From the NCBI GenBank assembly GCA_046349975.1, contig JAXMBH010000026.1:10186-74185 (forward strand): DNA of 64,000 nucleotides, given 5' to 3'. The notes beneath the pieces are model-generated. The model was not told the origin of the DNA and did not search any database. It saw only the letters and a list, made by a program, of their open reading frames with translations. This DNA comes from JABDGM01 sp046349975. Lineage in GTDB: Bacteria; Planctomycetota; Planctomycetia; Pirellulales; Lacipirellulaceae. Position 1 is the stretch's first letter; each line of letters begins with the position of its first letter. This document shows, piece by piece, positions 1 to 9,713 of this stretch. The position numbers and the translations under genes were made by a program.

Positions 1-1
1 T

Positions 2-2866
2 CGCAATGAAATCAAGTTGTCGGTGCCTCGGCTGCCGTCAGCACAACTGAGCCTGCAAGGGGCCGACGAACTGGTCGACTTGCAAGTTGCGAATGCCGTG
101 CTTGCGGCGCCAACGCAAGATTCAAAGGCCTCGAGGCTTGGAAGTCTCGTGGATGCGAGCCAAGTTATTGTTCAGTGGACACGCCGAGGACAGCGAAATC
201 CGGCGAACCAAGGCCTGAACGTGGCCGATCTCCAGTGGCTGCATATTCATAACGGAAGCGTTGAATTCGAGACGAAATATGTCCTCGAAGGCACCGGCCG
301 CCGGCCGGACTTCATCGATATTCGATTCGATCGCGCTTGGACTCCGCTAAATCAAGATTCTCGATTTATCAATGCTGAACCAAGTCAATCCTCTGGTAAC
401 GTCGGCGTGCTGCATCTTCCGTTGCCTGCGGAAGACATCGATCGGCAAGAAGTTGTAGTGCGCTGGAAGCTCAACGCAGCATTCAACGTAGGAAACCTGT
501 ACTTGCCGCCGATTGCTCTGGCATCATTACCGGTTAATCAGCGCTGGTTGGCAGTCTCGACAGACCCGAATCTCGATGCTGCTATTGGCAGTGGCAAAGC
601 CAGTTCAGCCACCGGCAAGGAATTCCTCACACGATGGGGAAATACACAAGAATCCGAAGTGCCGCAGACGGTGTTCTCCGGTTTTGAATCAGGAAGCGAA
701 TGGCAGATTAATGTACGGCCCCATGACTCCGAGCCTGCTGTGCGCGAGCTGCTTCATCTCTCGGCGGGCCTGAGAGAGCTGCAAGTTGTGTATCGGGCGA
801 GTGTGGCCCCCGGGGGTTTGAATCGGTTCCAGTTCGGCCTGAGCGTGCCGGCCGAGCTATCGGTCAAGGAAGTAAAGGTCAACGAAGCAGATCGGCAGAT
901 TCCGGTACGCTGGGTTCGCGATGCAAACGGCATCCTTACCGTGTTTCTCAGTGATGCGGCCCGCAGCGACTACCGTCTTACGCTCATGGGAAGCATTTCG
1001 ATTCGGCCCGGAGTGGCGTTTGGAATTCCTCGTATTGCGTCTGCTGCCGGTGGAGGAAACCTACCTCAATTGCAATTGTATCGCGAGGACGACGTAAACC
1101 TGCGGTTGCAAGGTTTTCCGGCGGCTGCGGAAATAAAGGCAACGCCTCCAGATCTTGCGGCTGTGCAGTGGCTCGCTCGCCCGGTCGGTGTGTATCGCAT
1201 CGATGACATGACCATTCGCACCGGCCGAATAACTGTAAGTCCACAATCCGTCACCGTCGACGGTCAACAGCTAACGGAATTGATTCGCACTGACGGCGCA
1301 TGGTTGGCGGAACTGCGGGCTTCATTGATTGTTTCTGAAGGAATGCTGGACGCCTTTCAAGTCGTTCTCCCGGCAACCTGCCCTGGACCATACGAATTCG
1401 AATCAAGTGTGCCGGCATCGACCAGCGTCGTAAACAACGAGAACTCACACAAGATCTTCAAAATCCGGTTCAAAGAGCCAGTGGCAAAGGGCTCGGCATT
1501 CACGTTGCGCTTGCGCGGCTCGTTGGCCCTGCCAATTGAATCATCGGCATTTGTCCCGAGTTTCGAATTACCGAAACCATTCAATGGCCCGCATTACATT
1601 TGTGTTCCCAACCAGATCGATGGGCGACCTACAAAGTGGTCGACTTCCGGGGTTAAACCGTCGAATGCCAAGCTGGCAATTCATAACGTTGAGAACAAGG
1701 ACACTGGTCAGTTTGAGGTTACGTCCAGTAACTTCATGGTGGCGATGCAATCTGAGACGAAGCGAGAGCCGAATCCGCGGATTCAAGTTGCAGATTCGCG
1801 CATCTGCCGTGGCGAGCAAGGTGGATACTGGGTGGTATCGCGATTCATCCTCTCGCCAAACGGGCTGACCCAATGCGACGTCGAGTTGCCGACCGAGCAG
1901 GAAGTCGTGTCAATGGATCTCGACGGCCGCCCCGCCGTGTGTTCGGCGATCGCTTTGAAGCGTTGGCGCGTGAGGCTGAATTCATCACTCCTGCCCGGAG
2001 TACTCACTGTGGTCTCCCGGCTCAGCTTGTCGGGCGATTCCGTGGCCAACAATAGCCTAATGCGTCCCAAGGTGTGCGTGTCGAGTGAGGCGATTCCTGT
2101 GGAGCTTAGTCTCTGGACATTAACGCAGCCCCTAACCGTGCGCGGGGAAATCAAGAATGCCTCGCCAATCTCGTCATGCGATTTATCGGCAGCCCGGTTC
2201 GACCGGATGGTTGGCATCGCCGAGGCTGCAACGACCGCCGCGAAAGAACTCCCCACGCAAGACAGCCGCTATTGGCTAACGCAATGGCATCAGCTTATTC
2301 AAACTGTGCAGTCGCAAGCAGAGGAAGCGCTGGCCGGTCTGCCCTCCAATGCCCTTGTTTCGCAGCCGTGCCGTGAGCAAATCGAACGCACCACGGCTCG
2401 TTTTCAGAAATGGGCGACTCAGAATTCGCAGTTAATCACCCGTTCCCAAAGCAATATCGCGAAAGAGGATCCCGCACTGTATATGTTGGCCCCAACAAGC
2501 GCGGGGGACCTATTTACAACTACCTGCTACGTGACCGAGGGGCATGTTGATCGATTATCGCTGCGACATGGCAAGTCGACGACGCAAGTTGGCAGTGCAG
2601 GCATCATTGCTTTCTTGTGGGTCGCTGCACTGGCGGCAATGTCCGCGAGTTTCACCTTATGGCCGTCGGTTCGTGATTTTTGCCTTCGTTGGCCACACCT
2701 TGTTGCTACGCTGGCGGGGCTGTTCTATTGGGCGTATCTTTGGCCGAGTTTCTTGGGCTTAGTTATCGTGGTTGTCAGTCTCTGGCTGACAATACGCACG
2801 GCTTGGTCCCATGGAGCCGTGCGGCCGGAGGCTAGCACGGTGCTGCGGTCAACACGCATTGTCTAG
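2..2866 (+). CDS. large C-terminally anchored protein of unknown function (5' end outside window)
   Basis: The reading frame is open from the first bases of the window, so the N-terminus lies upstream; the TTG at 17 is only the first possible start inside the window. About 954 residues are visible. Most of the protein looks beta-rich and extracytoplasmic, with frequent Arg/Leu/Val strands and no recognisable catalytic motif. The last 80 or so residues hold two or three hydrophobic stretches (IIAFLWVAALAAMSA, LVATLAGLFYWAYLW, FLGLVIVVVSLWLTI) that would anchor it in a membrane, followed by a short basic tail. A helical stretch rich in Gln and Ala precedes the anchor. I do not recognise the family. 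Large beta-rich proteins with a C-terminal anchor are common in planctomycetes, but a function cannot be assigned. It ends convergently with a possible small minus-strand gene. Confidence 0.8.
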   Translation, partial: RNEIKLSVPRLPSAQLSLQGADELVDLQVANAVLAAPTQDSKASRLGSLVDASQVIVQWTRRGQRNPANQGLNVADLQWLHIHNGSVEFETKYVLEGTGRRPDFIDIRFDRAWTPLNQDSRFINAEPSQSSGNVGVLHLPLPAEDIDRQEVVVRWKLNAAFNVGNLYLPPIALASLPVNQRWLAVSTDPNLDAAIGSGKASSATGKEFLTRWGNTQESEVPQTVFSGFESGSEWQINVRPHDSEPAVRELLHLSAGLRELQVVYRASVAPGGLNRFQFGLSVPAELSVKEVKVNEADRQIPVRWVRDANGILTVFLSDAARSDYRLTLMGSISIRPGVAFGIPRIASAAGGGNLPQLQLYREDDVNLRLQGFPAAAEIKATPPDLAAVQWLARPVGVYRIDDMTIRTGRITVSPQSVTVDGQQLTELIRTDGAWLAELRASLIVSEGMLDAFQVVLPATCPGPYEFESSVPASTSVVNNENSHKIFKIRFKEPVAKGSAFTLRLRGSLALPIESSAFVPSFELPKPFNGPHYICVPNQIDGRPTKWSTSGVKPSNAKLAIHNVENKDTGQFEVTSSNFMVAMQSETKREPNPRIQVADSRICRGEQGGYWVVSRFILSPNGLTQCDVELPTEQEVVSMDLDGRPAVCSAIALKRWRVRLNSSLLPGVLTVVSRLSLSGDSVANNSLMRPKVCVSSEAIPVELSLWTLTQPLTVRGEIKNASPISSCDLSAARFDRMVGIAEAATTAAKELPTQDSRYWLTQWHQLIQTVQSQAEEALAGLPSNALVSQPCREQIERTTARFQKWATQNSQLITRSQSNIAKEDPALYMLAPTSAGDLFTTTCYVTEGHVDRLSLRHGKSTTQVGSAGIIAFLWVAALAAMSASFTLWPSVRDFCLRWPHLVATLAGLFYWAYLWPSFLGLVIVVVSLWLTIRTAWSHGAVRPEASTVLRSTRIV

Positions 2867-3120
2867 TGCATCAGTTTCCAACCGGGCGCCATATCGTGAG
2901 AATAGCCAAGGCACGTGTACTGGCGAATTGCGTCCGGAGGAAGCTTCTGGCCCAACGCTGTCAACTCAGCTGATGAAATCACTTCCGAACCGGCAAATCG
3001 CACGACAACCAGGTACGTGCCTTGGCGCGAACTCGAGCTTATAAGCACAACATTACTGTCGTTGCGGTGTTTAGTCGCCAAAGAATGAGTCGGGAAGCGG
3101 GCGTTCAGCGACTCGCCCAA
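2863..3120 (-). CDS. possible small protein downstream of the HTH regulator
   Basis: This 85-codon minus-strand frame fills the space between the HTH gene and the convergent large protein. It overlaps the 3' end of the HTH gene by about 50 bases if the ATG at 3120 is used; a GTG further in (at the VVLISSS segment) would remove the overlap. The middle (TYLVVVRFAGSE) and the C-terminal half read like a compact soluble domain, but no family is recognised. Its end abuts the stop of the upstream plus-strand gene, which is typical of tightly packed convergent genes. It may be only a spurious open frame. Confidence 0.35.
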   Translation of the reverse strand: MGESLNARFPTHSLATKHRNDSNVVLISSSSRQGTYLVVVRFAGSEVISSAELTALGQKLPPDAIRQYTCLGYSHDMAPGWKLMH

Positions 3121-3598
3121 GTTCGTTCGGCGAACGACGCTGGCCGATTGAATGCCATGCCGAAACGTCTTTCAATTCCGGCATGACTTCCAACAGCTGC
3201 TGCTCCAACATCGTGGCGAATCGTTGAATAGAACTGCTAGCCGCCGTTTCTTGAATTGCCTTCACCGTTTTCATGATCCTCAACAGCCGTGCCCTGGTTT
3301 GCACTGGTTCTGAAAGGGGGGCGTCATTCTCGACCAGTAAATCGCCGATCGGCACTTCCAAAGCTTGTTGCCATCGCAACAAGTCTGAGAGCTGCAAATC
3401 GCAGCACGGATCCTCCTGCCGCCGAACTTGATCGATCGACGTATGCATACGGCGGGCGGCGGCGCGGAGGGATACGCCCTGTCGCTTACGAACATCCGCA
3501 ATACGATGTAGCGGCCGCTTTGCTTCTGGTGCGGCCAATGGCGGGACTGGTAAATGTCCCAAGGTTGCATCGAACAAAATATCATGAGCGACGTCCAT
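3071..3598 (-). CDS. helix-turn-helix (XRE-like) transcriptional regulator
   Basis: The 175-residue protein has an XRE/Cro-type helix-turn-helix at about residues 32-90: RIADVRKRQGVSLRAAARRM gives helices 1-2, then a recognition-helix region, a DLLRWQQALEVPIGDLL segment typical of the end of the XRE fold, and a Ser/Ala helical C-terminal half of unknown role. The ATG at 3598 has a strong Shine-Dalgarno sequence (GGAGG, 7 bases upstream), which fixes the start. It probably binds DNA as a dimer. A target is unknown; the hairpin at 3807-3829 in the upstream gap is a candidate site. No effector domain is seen. Confidence 0.7.
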   Translation of the reverse strand: MDVAHDILFDATLGHLPVPPLAAPEAKRPLHRIADVRKRQGVSLRAAARRMHTSIDQVRRQEDPCCDLQLSDLLRWQQALEVPIGDLLVENDAPLSEPVQTRARLLRIMKTVKAIQETAASSSIQRFATMLEQQLLEVMPELKDVSAWHSIGQRRSPNELGRVAERPLPDSFFGD

Positions 3599-4485
3599 CG
3601 AATTGCCTCCTTATACCCCCGTCTGGGGGCGACCATAGAAGATGAGAATGGTCAATCTGTCCGAGAAGAGAAGATACTGCGCACGACCTATCCGTACTGG
3701 CAGCTACCTAAGCCCTGCAAGAATCTCGCGGGTAGTCAGCAGAATTGAAATACAGCGCCGCGTCCTCACGCATCCCGCGCGAGAAACTTCCTGCTGCGCG
3801 AAAAACCTTTCGCGAGTAATTCGCGAAAGACTTTTCAACCCCATTGTTCCGGCTTCGGAGAAGTCAAAGCTGAAAAGATTGGCCCATGCCGTCACAAGCA
3901 CTCGAACGTTGCCTCGCCCTCGTGCTTGGACGACCACATAGTATTCTGCCAATAGTCCCATTGCAAGGCTTTTGCAGGCAGAATTGGCCGTCCCTCGACT
4001 TCTCAATTTTGGGGCCGCTGGAAGTGTCTCGAAGCAGTACAGTCTTGCTCCCCTAATAAAGTGCTTAACCGAGCAACCTGTATTCTTGTGCACAGCGGAG
4101 TTGTTTGATTTTGCGCGGCTGAAAATATTTTCGATTCTGTTGTGTTGCAACCGTTTGCAGACATCGCTGGCATCGAGTGTCCAGTTTGTTTGAGGTCTTT
4201 TGATTGGTAGATTTCGGACAAACCCCACGCTGTTGACGCCTGCCATACGTGGCCGGCGCGGCCATCGCCCCGGCACAAATGCAAGGGTTTTCAGCACTTG
4301 ATGGATCGTCGTTGCGACTTGAAGTCGCAGTCGCGTAGTGGGCGAATGTGGATAGTACGGCATTCAACAGGTTCGCAGGCATAGCGACCTACTTTTTCCT
4401 ATGTACGGTCACGTTCTCCCCCCGCCCGCAACGAGTTAGACCCGTGTGGGCAGGGGGGCTATGCCATCTCGAACCTGCAACCACG
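3599..4485. other. gene-free interval of about 890 bp
   Basis: No convincing gene is found here. The minus-strand open frame covering 3704-4363 has no domain-like segment and an unlikely composition. GC content is visibly lower than in neighbouring genes, and the interval contains one perfect hairpin (3807-3829). It must hold the promoters of the divergent HTH and GGDEF/EAL genes, but I could not place them reliably. Confidence 0.5.
3807..3829. repeat. perfect 9-bp inverted repeat in the upstream gap
   Basis: CTTTCGCGA and TCGCGAAAG are separated by GTAAT. The dyad lies about 210 bases upstream of the HTH gene start and could be an operator, or the stem of a terminator for an unannotated transcript, since a short T-rich stretch follows. 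Confidence 0.55.
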
Positions 4486-7371
4486 ATGTTGAAGTCCATC
4501 CTCGCGAACAGCCCGAGCGGCCAGCCCGAGACAGCTGCCGTTCAAGACCAGCGGGAACAGTTGTTCCGATACCTAATCGATAGTGCGCTCGACATCGTTA
4601 CAGTGCTCGATGATCAGGGGGTCATTCGCTTCGAAAATCGGGCCATTGAGACGCTGTTTGGCTACACGTCGGAAGAGCTCATTGGCTCGCAGGTGTTGGA
4701 TCTAATTCATCCTGACGACCACGAAGTGGTTCAGGCGGCGCTCGCCCGAATCTTTGAGCGTCCCTGGGAGCCTCAAGCTGCCGAGTTCCGTTATTGCACG
4801 AAAGACGGTGATTGGCGCTACTTGTCATCCGTAGGCAAAAAATTAGCCGGTTTGCCTGGGATGCCCGACGTCTCTGGCGTCATCGTCAATTCGCGAGATG
4901 TCACGTCTCAGGTCCTTGCGGAAAAGGCATTGCGCGAATCTGAGGAGCGATTTCGAGAGCTTACCGACAACATCGACGAGGTGTTTTGGATCAGGGACAT
5001 CGACTTCGGTCACCGAATTTATTATGTCAGCCCCGCGTTTGAAAAGATCTGGGGACGAACTTGCCAAAGTCTGCTGCAGGACCCTCGGGTGTTTGTGGAA
5101 TCGGTTCATCCGGATGACCGCAAAACCCTTGTTGAACAGTGGCATACTGCTTCAACTAACTGGCGATACGAGGCGCAGTATCGTATTGTCCGACCCGATG
5201 GAGAAATTCGCTGGATCTCCGACCATTCCTTTCCGGTCTATGACGACCGCGGAAAAGTATGCCGTTGCGCCGGCGTAGCGAGAGACATCACCGCCAAATG
5301 CAGGCGCGAAGATGAACTCCGCAAGCTCATGCTGGCTATCGAACAGAGTCCTGCCGCGATAGTGATTACTGACAAGCGTGGCGTCATCGAGTTCGTAAAT
5401 CCCAAGTTCAGCGAGGTCACCGGGTACTCGGCCGAAGAGGTGATCGGCATGAACCCGCGAGTTCTGAAATCCGGAACGCATGACGACGCGTTCTATCGGG
5501 AGTTGTGGGAGACGATTTCCGCGGGCCGCATTTGGCAAGGCGAGTTTTCCAATAAGAAGAAGAACGGGGAGCTGTACTGGGAGTCCGCTTCCGTCTCGCC
5601 GGTGCGAAATCAGTCCAACGAGATCACCCACTACCTTGCTGTAAAAGAGGACATTACCAACAAGGTCCACGACCGCGAGAAATTGCGGCTGCAAAGCAGC
5701 GCGCTGGCTGCGGCGGCAAATTCCATCTTCATCACCAATGAGAAAGGTCAAGTAACCTGGGCCAATGCCGCCTTTTGTCGGATGAGCGGATACGCGCTCG
5801 AAGAACTTCTCGGCCAAACGCCCAGAATCATGAAGTCCGGCGAACATCCGCCGAGTTTCTATAAGAAATTGTGGAACACGATCCTCGCAGGAGACGTGTG
5901 GAGCGAGGAAGTCGTTGAGCGACGCAAAGACGGCAGCCTGTACACGGTGCATCAAACAATTACGCCGCTCAAAGATGATCACGGCAAAATCAGGCATTTC
6001 ATCGCCGTGCAGGAGGATATCACCGCGCGCAAGCAGGCCGAGTCGAAAATCCATCAAATGGCCTACCACGATGTGCTAACCGGTCTTCCGAACCGCATAC
6101 AGTTGCAGCAGCGGTTGGCGGAAGCAACGAGCTGCGCACGCCGTAAATCGACCTCGGTGGCGCTTCACTTCATCGACCTGGATCGATTCAAAGTCATAAA
6201 CGATACATTGGGCCACTCAGTCGGTGACGAACTTCTGGTAGAAGTCGCGGGCCGATTGAAGGGATGTTTGCGGGCCGGCGATTTGGCTGCCCGATTAGGA
6301 GGCGACGAATTCGCCGTTATTCAAACCGCGACGGACGGCCCAGCTGAGGCTGCGGCACTGGCGCGGCGAATTGTCGAGGTAATGGCGCCACCCTTCCGGC
6401 TGGCTGGTCGTGATATTCATACTTCGCCCAGCATCGGGATTAGCATGTTTCCCCTCGATGGACATGACGAAGAGCAACTCATAAAGAATGCCGATCTGGC
6501 GATGTATTCTGCCAAAAAGGAAGGCCGAAATAACTTCCAGTTTTTTACCGATTCGCTCAACAGCCAAATTCGTGATCGTTTGTCGATAGAGGCCGATTTA
6601 CACCGTGCCATCAGACGCCATGAATTCGTCCTTTACTATCAGCCGCAAGTGGATATTGCCACGGGCGCCCTGATTGGTATGGAGGCTCTCATTCGTTGGC
6701 AACATCCGACACGCGGGCTCCTCTTGCCGAGCCTATTCATTGGCGTTGCGGAGGAATGCAGCCTGATCCATGCCATCAGCAGTTGGGTGCTGGAAAATGC
6801 CTGCCGCCAGAATGTCGCTTGGCATCGGGCCGGTTATCCACGTCATCGCGTTGCAGTGAATGTATCCTCTGCCAATTTTAAACACGCCGATTTCTTCGGT
6901 GTAATTTCTGGTGCACTGCGACGAACGGGTCTGCCGCCGCGGTTCCTGGAATTGGAAGTGACCGAAACACTCCTCCTGCAAGACGAACAGGTGCGCATCG
7001 CAACGCCCAAACTTAAGGAACTCGGGGTCGCCCTGTCGATCGACGACTTTGGCACCGGCTATTCGTCACTAACGTATCTTCGTCGCTTGCCTGTCGAAAA
7101 ACTCAAGATTGACCGGTCATTCGTCAACGGAATCTCAGACGCCTCGGATGATGCCATCATTGCCAAAGCCATCATCGACCTAGGCCACGCGCTGGGGCAC
7201 ACGGTCATCGCCGAAGGAGTCGAAACGCGCAAGCAATTAGAGCACTTACGGAAGCTCGGTTGCGACGAAGCGCAGGGCTATCTGTTTGGACGTCCGATGC
7301 CGGCAGCTGAATTCGAGCAGCTCCTGGAGCGCGACGCAACAAACGACAATCTATTGGCACTTGCCACCTGA
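4486..7371 (+). CDS. PAS(x4)-GGDEF-EAL cyclic-di-GMP signalling protein
   Basis: This 961-residue cytoplasmic protein has four successive PAS domains, at about residues 25-150, 155-275, 280-395 and 400-520, the later ones with PAC-type ends (VKEDIT, VQEDIT). A diguanylate cyclase domain follows, with an intact GGDEF motif near residue 605 and an upstream RAGD that fits the inhibitory I-site (RxxD five residues before GGDEF). A C-terminal EAL phosphodiesterase domain has its EAL at about 733, then DDFGTGYSSL, KIDRSFV and IAEGVET. Both active sites look complete, so it could make or degrade c-di-GMP. No membrane segment is visible, so sensing is probably cytoplasmic. The ATG at 4486 is preferred; an in-frame start at 4348 would add 46 residues that do not look like protein. 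In this window c-di-GMP could plausibly affect the flagellar locus. Confidence 0.93.
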   Translation: MLKSILANSPSGQPETAAVQDQREQLFRYLIDSALDIVTVLDDQGVIRFENRAIETLFGYTSEELIGSQVLDLIHPDDHEVVQAALARIFERPWEPQAAEFRYCTKDGDWRYLSSVGKKLAGLPGMPDVSGVIVNSRDVTSQVLAEKALRESEERFRELTDNIDEVFWIRDIDFGHRIYYVSPAFEKIWGRTCQSLLQDPRVFVESVHPDDRKTLVEQWHTASTNWRYEAQYRIVRPDGEIRWISDHSFPVYDDRGKVCRCAGVARDITAKCRREDELRKLMLAIEQSPAAIVITDKRGVIEFVNPKFSEVTGYSAEEVIGMNPRVLKSGTHDDAFYRELWETISAGRIWQGEFSNKKKNGELYWESASVSPVRNQSNEITHYLAVKEDITNKVHDREKLRLQSSALAAAANSIFITNEKGQVTWANAAFCRMSGYALEELLGQTPRIMKSGEHPPSFYKKLWNTILAGDVWSEEVVERRKDGSLYTVHQTITPLKDDHGKIRHFIAVQEDITARKQAESKIHQMAYHDVLTGLPNRIQLQQRLAEATSCARRKSTSVALHFIDLDRFKVINDTLGHSVGDELLVEVAGRLKGCLRAGDLAARLGGDEFAVIQTATDGPAEAAALARRIVEVMAPPFRLAGRDIHTSPSIGISMFPLDGHDEEQLIKNADLAMYSAKKEGRNNFQFFTDSLNSQIRDRLSIEADLHRAIRRHEFVLYYQPQVDIATGALIGMEALIRWQHPTRGLLLPSLFIGVAEECSLIHAISSWVLENACRQNVAWHRAGYPRHRVAVNVSSANFKHADFFGVISGALRRTGLPPRFLELEVTETLLLQDEQVRIATPKLKELGVALSIDDFGTGYSSLTYLRRLPVEKLKIDRSFVNGISDASDDAIIAKAIIDLGHALGHTVIAEGVETRKQLEHLRKLGCDEAQGYLFGRPMPAAEFEQLLERDATNDNLLALAT

Positions 7372-7399
7372 AGTCGCGGCGCCCCGCACAGCGGACAAC

Positions 7400-8197
7400 C
7401 TATGGGACGATCGCACTCGTCGAGCGTGATCCTTCCGAATCCGCATGTGCCCTCAGCAACGGCGCCAACAGTTTGTTCCAAGCCGCGTAGCCGTCGTCGC
7501 TCATGTGCAAGCCATCGTCGCGGAACAGCGATTTCTGCGGCATTCCATCGGAGCCAAGCAGTGGCGGCGCTGTATCGACGAAGATGAGTTGCTTGTTTGC
7601 GCTCGCCAGATCTTTTACGCGGTTATTCACGGTTTGCATCGTGGGCCAAAGTTTCCACCGGGCGATACTGGGCTTAATGGCAAGATAAATGAGCGGCGTT
7701 TCCGGTAGTCGGTCGCGCACCATGGTGGCAAACGTTTGAAAATCAGTGAACACGCGGTCGGCCGAACGGCCGGCAGCAATGTCGTTATCGCCGGCATAAA
7801 ATACGATGACCCGCGGCTTGTACTTGAAGACGATCGCGTCGGCATAGCGATTGACATCGGCCACCGTCGAACCGCCAAATCCCCGGTTCATGATCGGCAG
7901 GCTGGGAAACGCGTCTGCCGTTTGCCATAGCCGGATCGTCGAACTACCCACGAACAGAATCGAATTCCGCGGCCAGGCGTTCTTGTGATCGTACGCCTCG
8001 AACGCGTTGATCTCGCTCTCAAAACGCGGCGCTTCCGATTCCCTATTCGCAGCCTTTTCCTGCCCAATGGCATTGATCGCCGTGAGCAACAAGACGACAC
8101 AGGAAATTAAGGCCAACCGGCAACGCCCGTTTCCTTTGTGAATTAAGGTCGGCACCCAAGCGACTTCCAACCTTCGATTCTCTTTCTGGCTCATCAT
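7400..8197 (-). CDS. SGNH/GDSL-type hydrolase, secreted or anchored
   Basis: This is a 265-residue lipase/esterase-like protein of the SGNH superfamily. After a basic N-terminus and a hydrophobic signal segment (ALISCVVLLLTAINAIG), the blocks appear in order: SILFVGSSTIR (block I, nucleophile Ser in GSS), NRGFGGST (block II Gly), FYAGDNDI (block III, Asn oxyanion hole) and RDDGLHMSDDGY (block V, catalytic Asp and His). Family members deacylate carbohydrates or lipids; the substrate here is unknown. The ATG pair at 8197/8194 is preferred to a TTG at 8212. It follows the cyclophilin gene closely on the same strand and may be co-transcribed with it. Confidence 0.88.
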   Translation of the reverse strand: MMSQKENRRLEVAWVPTLIHKGNGRCRLALISCVVLLLTAINAIGQEKAANRESEAPRFESEINAFEAYDHKNAWPRNSILFVGSSTIRLWQTADAFPSLPIMNRGFGGSTVADVNRYADAIVFKYKPRVIVFYAGDNDIAAGRSADRVFTDFQTFATMVRDRLPETPLIYLAIKPSIARWKLWPTMQTVNNRVKDLASANKQLIFVDTAPPLLGSDGMPQKSLFRDDGLHMSDDGYAAWNKLLAPLLRAHADSEGSRSTSAIVP

Positions 8198-8217
8198 GTT
8201 CTGATATCTCAAACGCT

Positions 8218-8652
8218 CTATTCGTCTTGAACCGTTACCTTCTCCATCTTGTCGCCCTGCCGAACGGCATTCACAACTTCCTGTGTGTTTTCGATCACTT
8301 GGCCAAAAATCGAGTGTTTGTTATCGAGCCACGGTGTCTCGACATGCGTAATGAAGAACTGCGAGCCATTGGAGTTGGGACCCGAATTGGCCATCGAAAG
8401 CACGCCCGGCCCATTGTGCTTTAGGTCTTTGTGAAATTCATCCGCGAACTGGTATCCCGGACCGCCCGTTCCAGTGCCTTTAGGACACCCGCCCTGGATC
8501 ATGAAGTCCTCAATTACGCGATGAAATGTCAGGCCATCGTAAAACCCCGAATTGGCGAGCTTCTCAAAGTTCGCAACCGTTTTGGGGGCTTTGTCGTCGT
8601 GCAGCTTGAGACGAATATCACCATGCTTGGTCGTGATTGTGGCTGTCTTCAT
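8218..8652 (-). CDS. cyclophilin-type peptidyl-prolyl cis-trans isomerase
   Basis: At 144 residues this is the size of the compact bacterial cyclophilins (PpiB-like). The hallmark segments are present: YDGLTFHRVIEDFMIQGG with the catalytic Arg, SMANSGPNSNGSQFFI with the active-site Gln/Phe block, and a WLDNKHSIFGQV segment with the substrate-binding Trp and His. It catalyses proline isomerisation in folding proteins. No signal peptide is seen when the ATG at 8652 is used, so it is predicted to be cytoplasmic; a longer start at 8676 would add eight residues. Confidence 0.93.
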   Translation of the reverse strand: MKTATITTKHGDIRLKLHDDKAPKTVANFEKLANSGFYDGLTFHRVIEDFMIQGGCPKGTGTGGPGYQFADEFHKDLKHNGPGVLSMANSGPNSNGSQFFITHVETPWLDNKHSIFGQVIENTQEVVNAVRQGDKMEKVTVQDE

Positions 8653-8753
8653 GTGAAGTCCGAATTCCAAGGTCAATTGCTAAGAACGAAACGTCCTATT
8701 AGGATACATCGGACCCGGTTCGACTTACAACGACTCCCGTGCAAACCAGCGTC

Positions 8754-9704
8754 TTATTTCGCAGCGTTCGCGGCAGTTGCGCTTTCTAAGCCTTCCGCGA
8801 GCGCTTGTTGACGAACCGCCGCGGCCCCCAGCAGTCCGCCCATCCCCATTGATTCGACAGCGGTGCTCGGAACGAGCATGAGTGCGCCTTTCTCTTTAAG
8901 GCCTTCATACAACATGTTCATGGCCCGCAGATGGAGCGCTGTAGGATTTTCTCGATAGGACCGCGCAGCTATTTCGAAGGACGTAGCGATCTCTACCTCT
9001 GCTTGCCCGAGAATAATGCGAGCTTGCTTTTCCCGAGCCGCCTGGGCTTCGCGCGACATCGCGTCTTGCAGCGCATCGGGAATCACCACGTCCCGCATCT
9101 CGACCGATTGAACGGTGACACCCCACGGATTGGTTCGCGTGTCGATGAGCTTCTGCAGATCGAGTTCGATTTGCTCACGGCCACGGAGGAGATCGGTGAG
9201 CGACGTGCGGCCGATAATATCTCGCAGTGCCGTTTGTGCTGCCCAAGTGACTGCTTGAGCGTAATCCTGAACTTCGAGCGCTGCCTTCTCGGGGTCATAC
9301 ACCATCCAGAACAACACCGCGTCGACGTTGACAGGCACAGTGTCCGACGTAAGCGTTTGCTCGGCGGCAAAATTCGTGGTGATCGTGCGCTGGTCGATCC
9401 AGTTCGTGACCCATTCGAACAGGGGCACGATCCAAAACAGCCCAGGACCGCGCAGGCCAACGTAGCGGCCAAGTCGCAGAATGACCGCGCGCTCCCATTG
9501 CGGTGCAATCTTCGGCGACAATGACAAGAGCCAACCAACCAAGGCCCCGGCGACGGGCACCCACGGCGGAAAATCGGCCCAATGAGAAGCCGCGAAGCCG
9601 GCGACCGTGGGAACCAGGAAGCAGATTGCCGCCACCACGTTGAACCGCGGCGCCGTCAAATCGATCTTTACTCGCTTCAACTGCTTGGAATCTTTGTCTG
9701 CCAT
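8754..9704 (-). CDS. slipin/stomatin-like SPFH (Band 7) membrane protein
   Basis: The 316-residue protein begins with two adjacent hydrophobic stretches (VVAAICFLVPTVAGFAA and WVPVAGALVGWLLSL), followed by an SPFH domain from WERAVILRLGRYVGLRGPGLFWIVPL to the helical region around AMSREAQAAREKQARI. A C-terminal Ala/Met/Gly-rich tail resembles the oligomerisation tail of slipins. Such proteins form membrane microdomain scaffolds and often partner with NfeD proteases, but none is seen here. The gene lies 9 bases after the GntR regulator on the same strand, so the two form an operon and expression is probably under that regulator. Confidence 0.9.
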   Translation of the reverse strand: MADKDSKQLKRVKIDLTAPRFNVVAAICFLVPTVAGFAASHWADFPPWVPVAGALVGWLLSLSPKIAPQWERAVILRLGRYVGLRGPGLFWIVPLFEWVTNWIDQRTITTNFAAEQTLTSDTVPVNVDAVLFWMVYDPEKAALEVQDYAQAVTWAAQTALRDIIGRTSLTDLLRGREQIELDLQKLIDTRTNPWGVTVQSVEMRDVVIPDALQDAMSREAQAAREKQARIILGQAEVEIATSFEIAARSYRENPTALHLRAMNMLYEGLKEKGALMLVPSTAVESMGMGGLLGAAAVRQQALAEGLESATAANAAK

Positions 9705-9713
9705 AGTGCTCTC

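Noticed and set aside
3704..4363. 219-codon minus-strand open frame upstream of the GGDEF/EAL gene
   Set aside because: No plausible domain, and the interval composition is non-coding.
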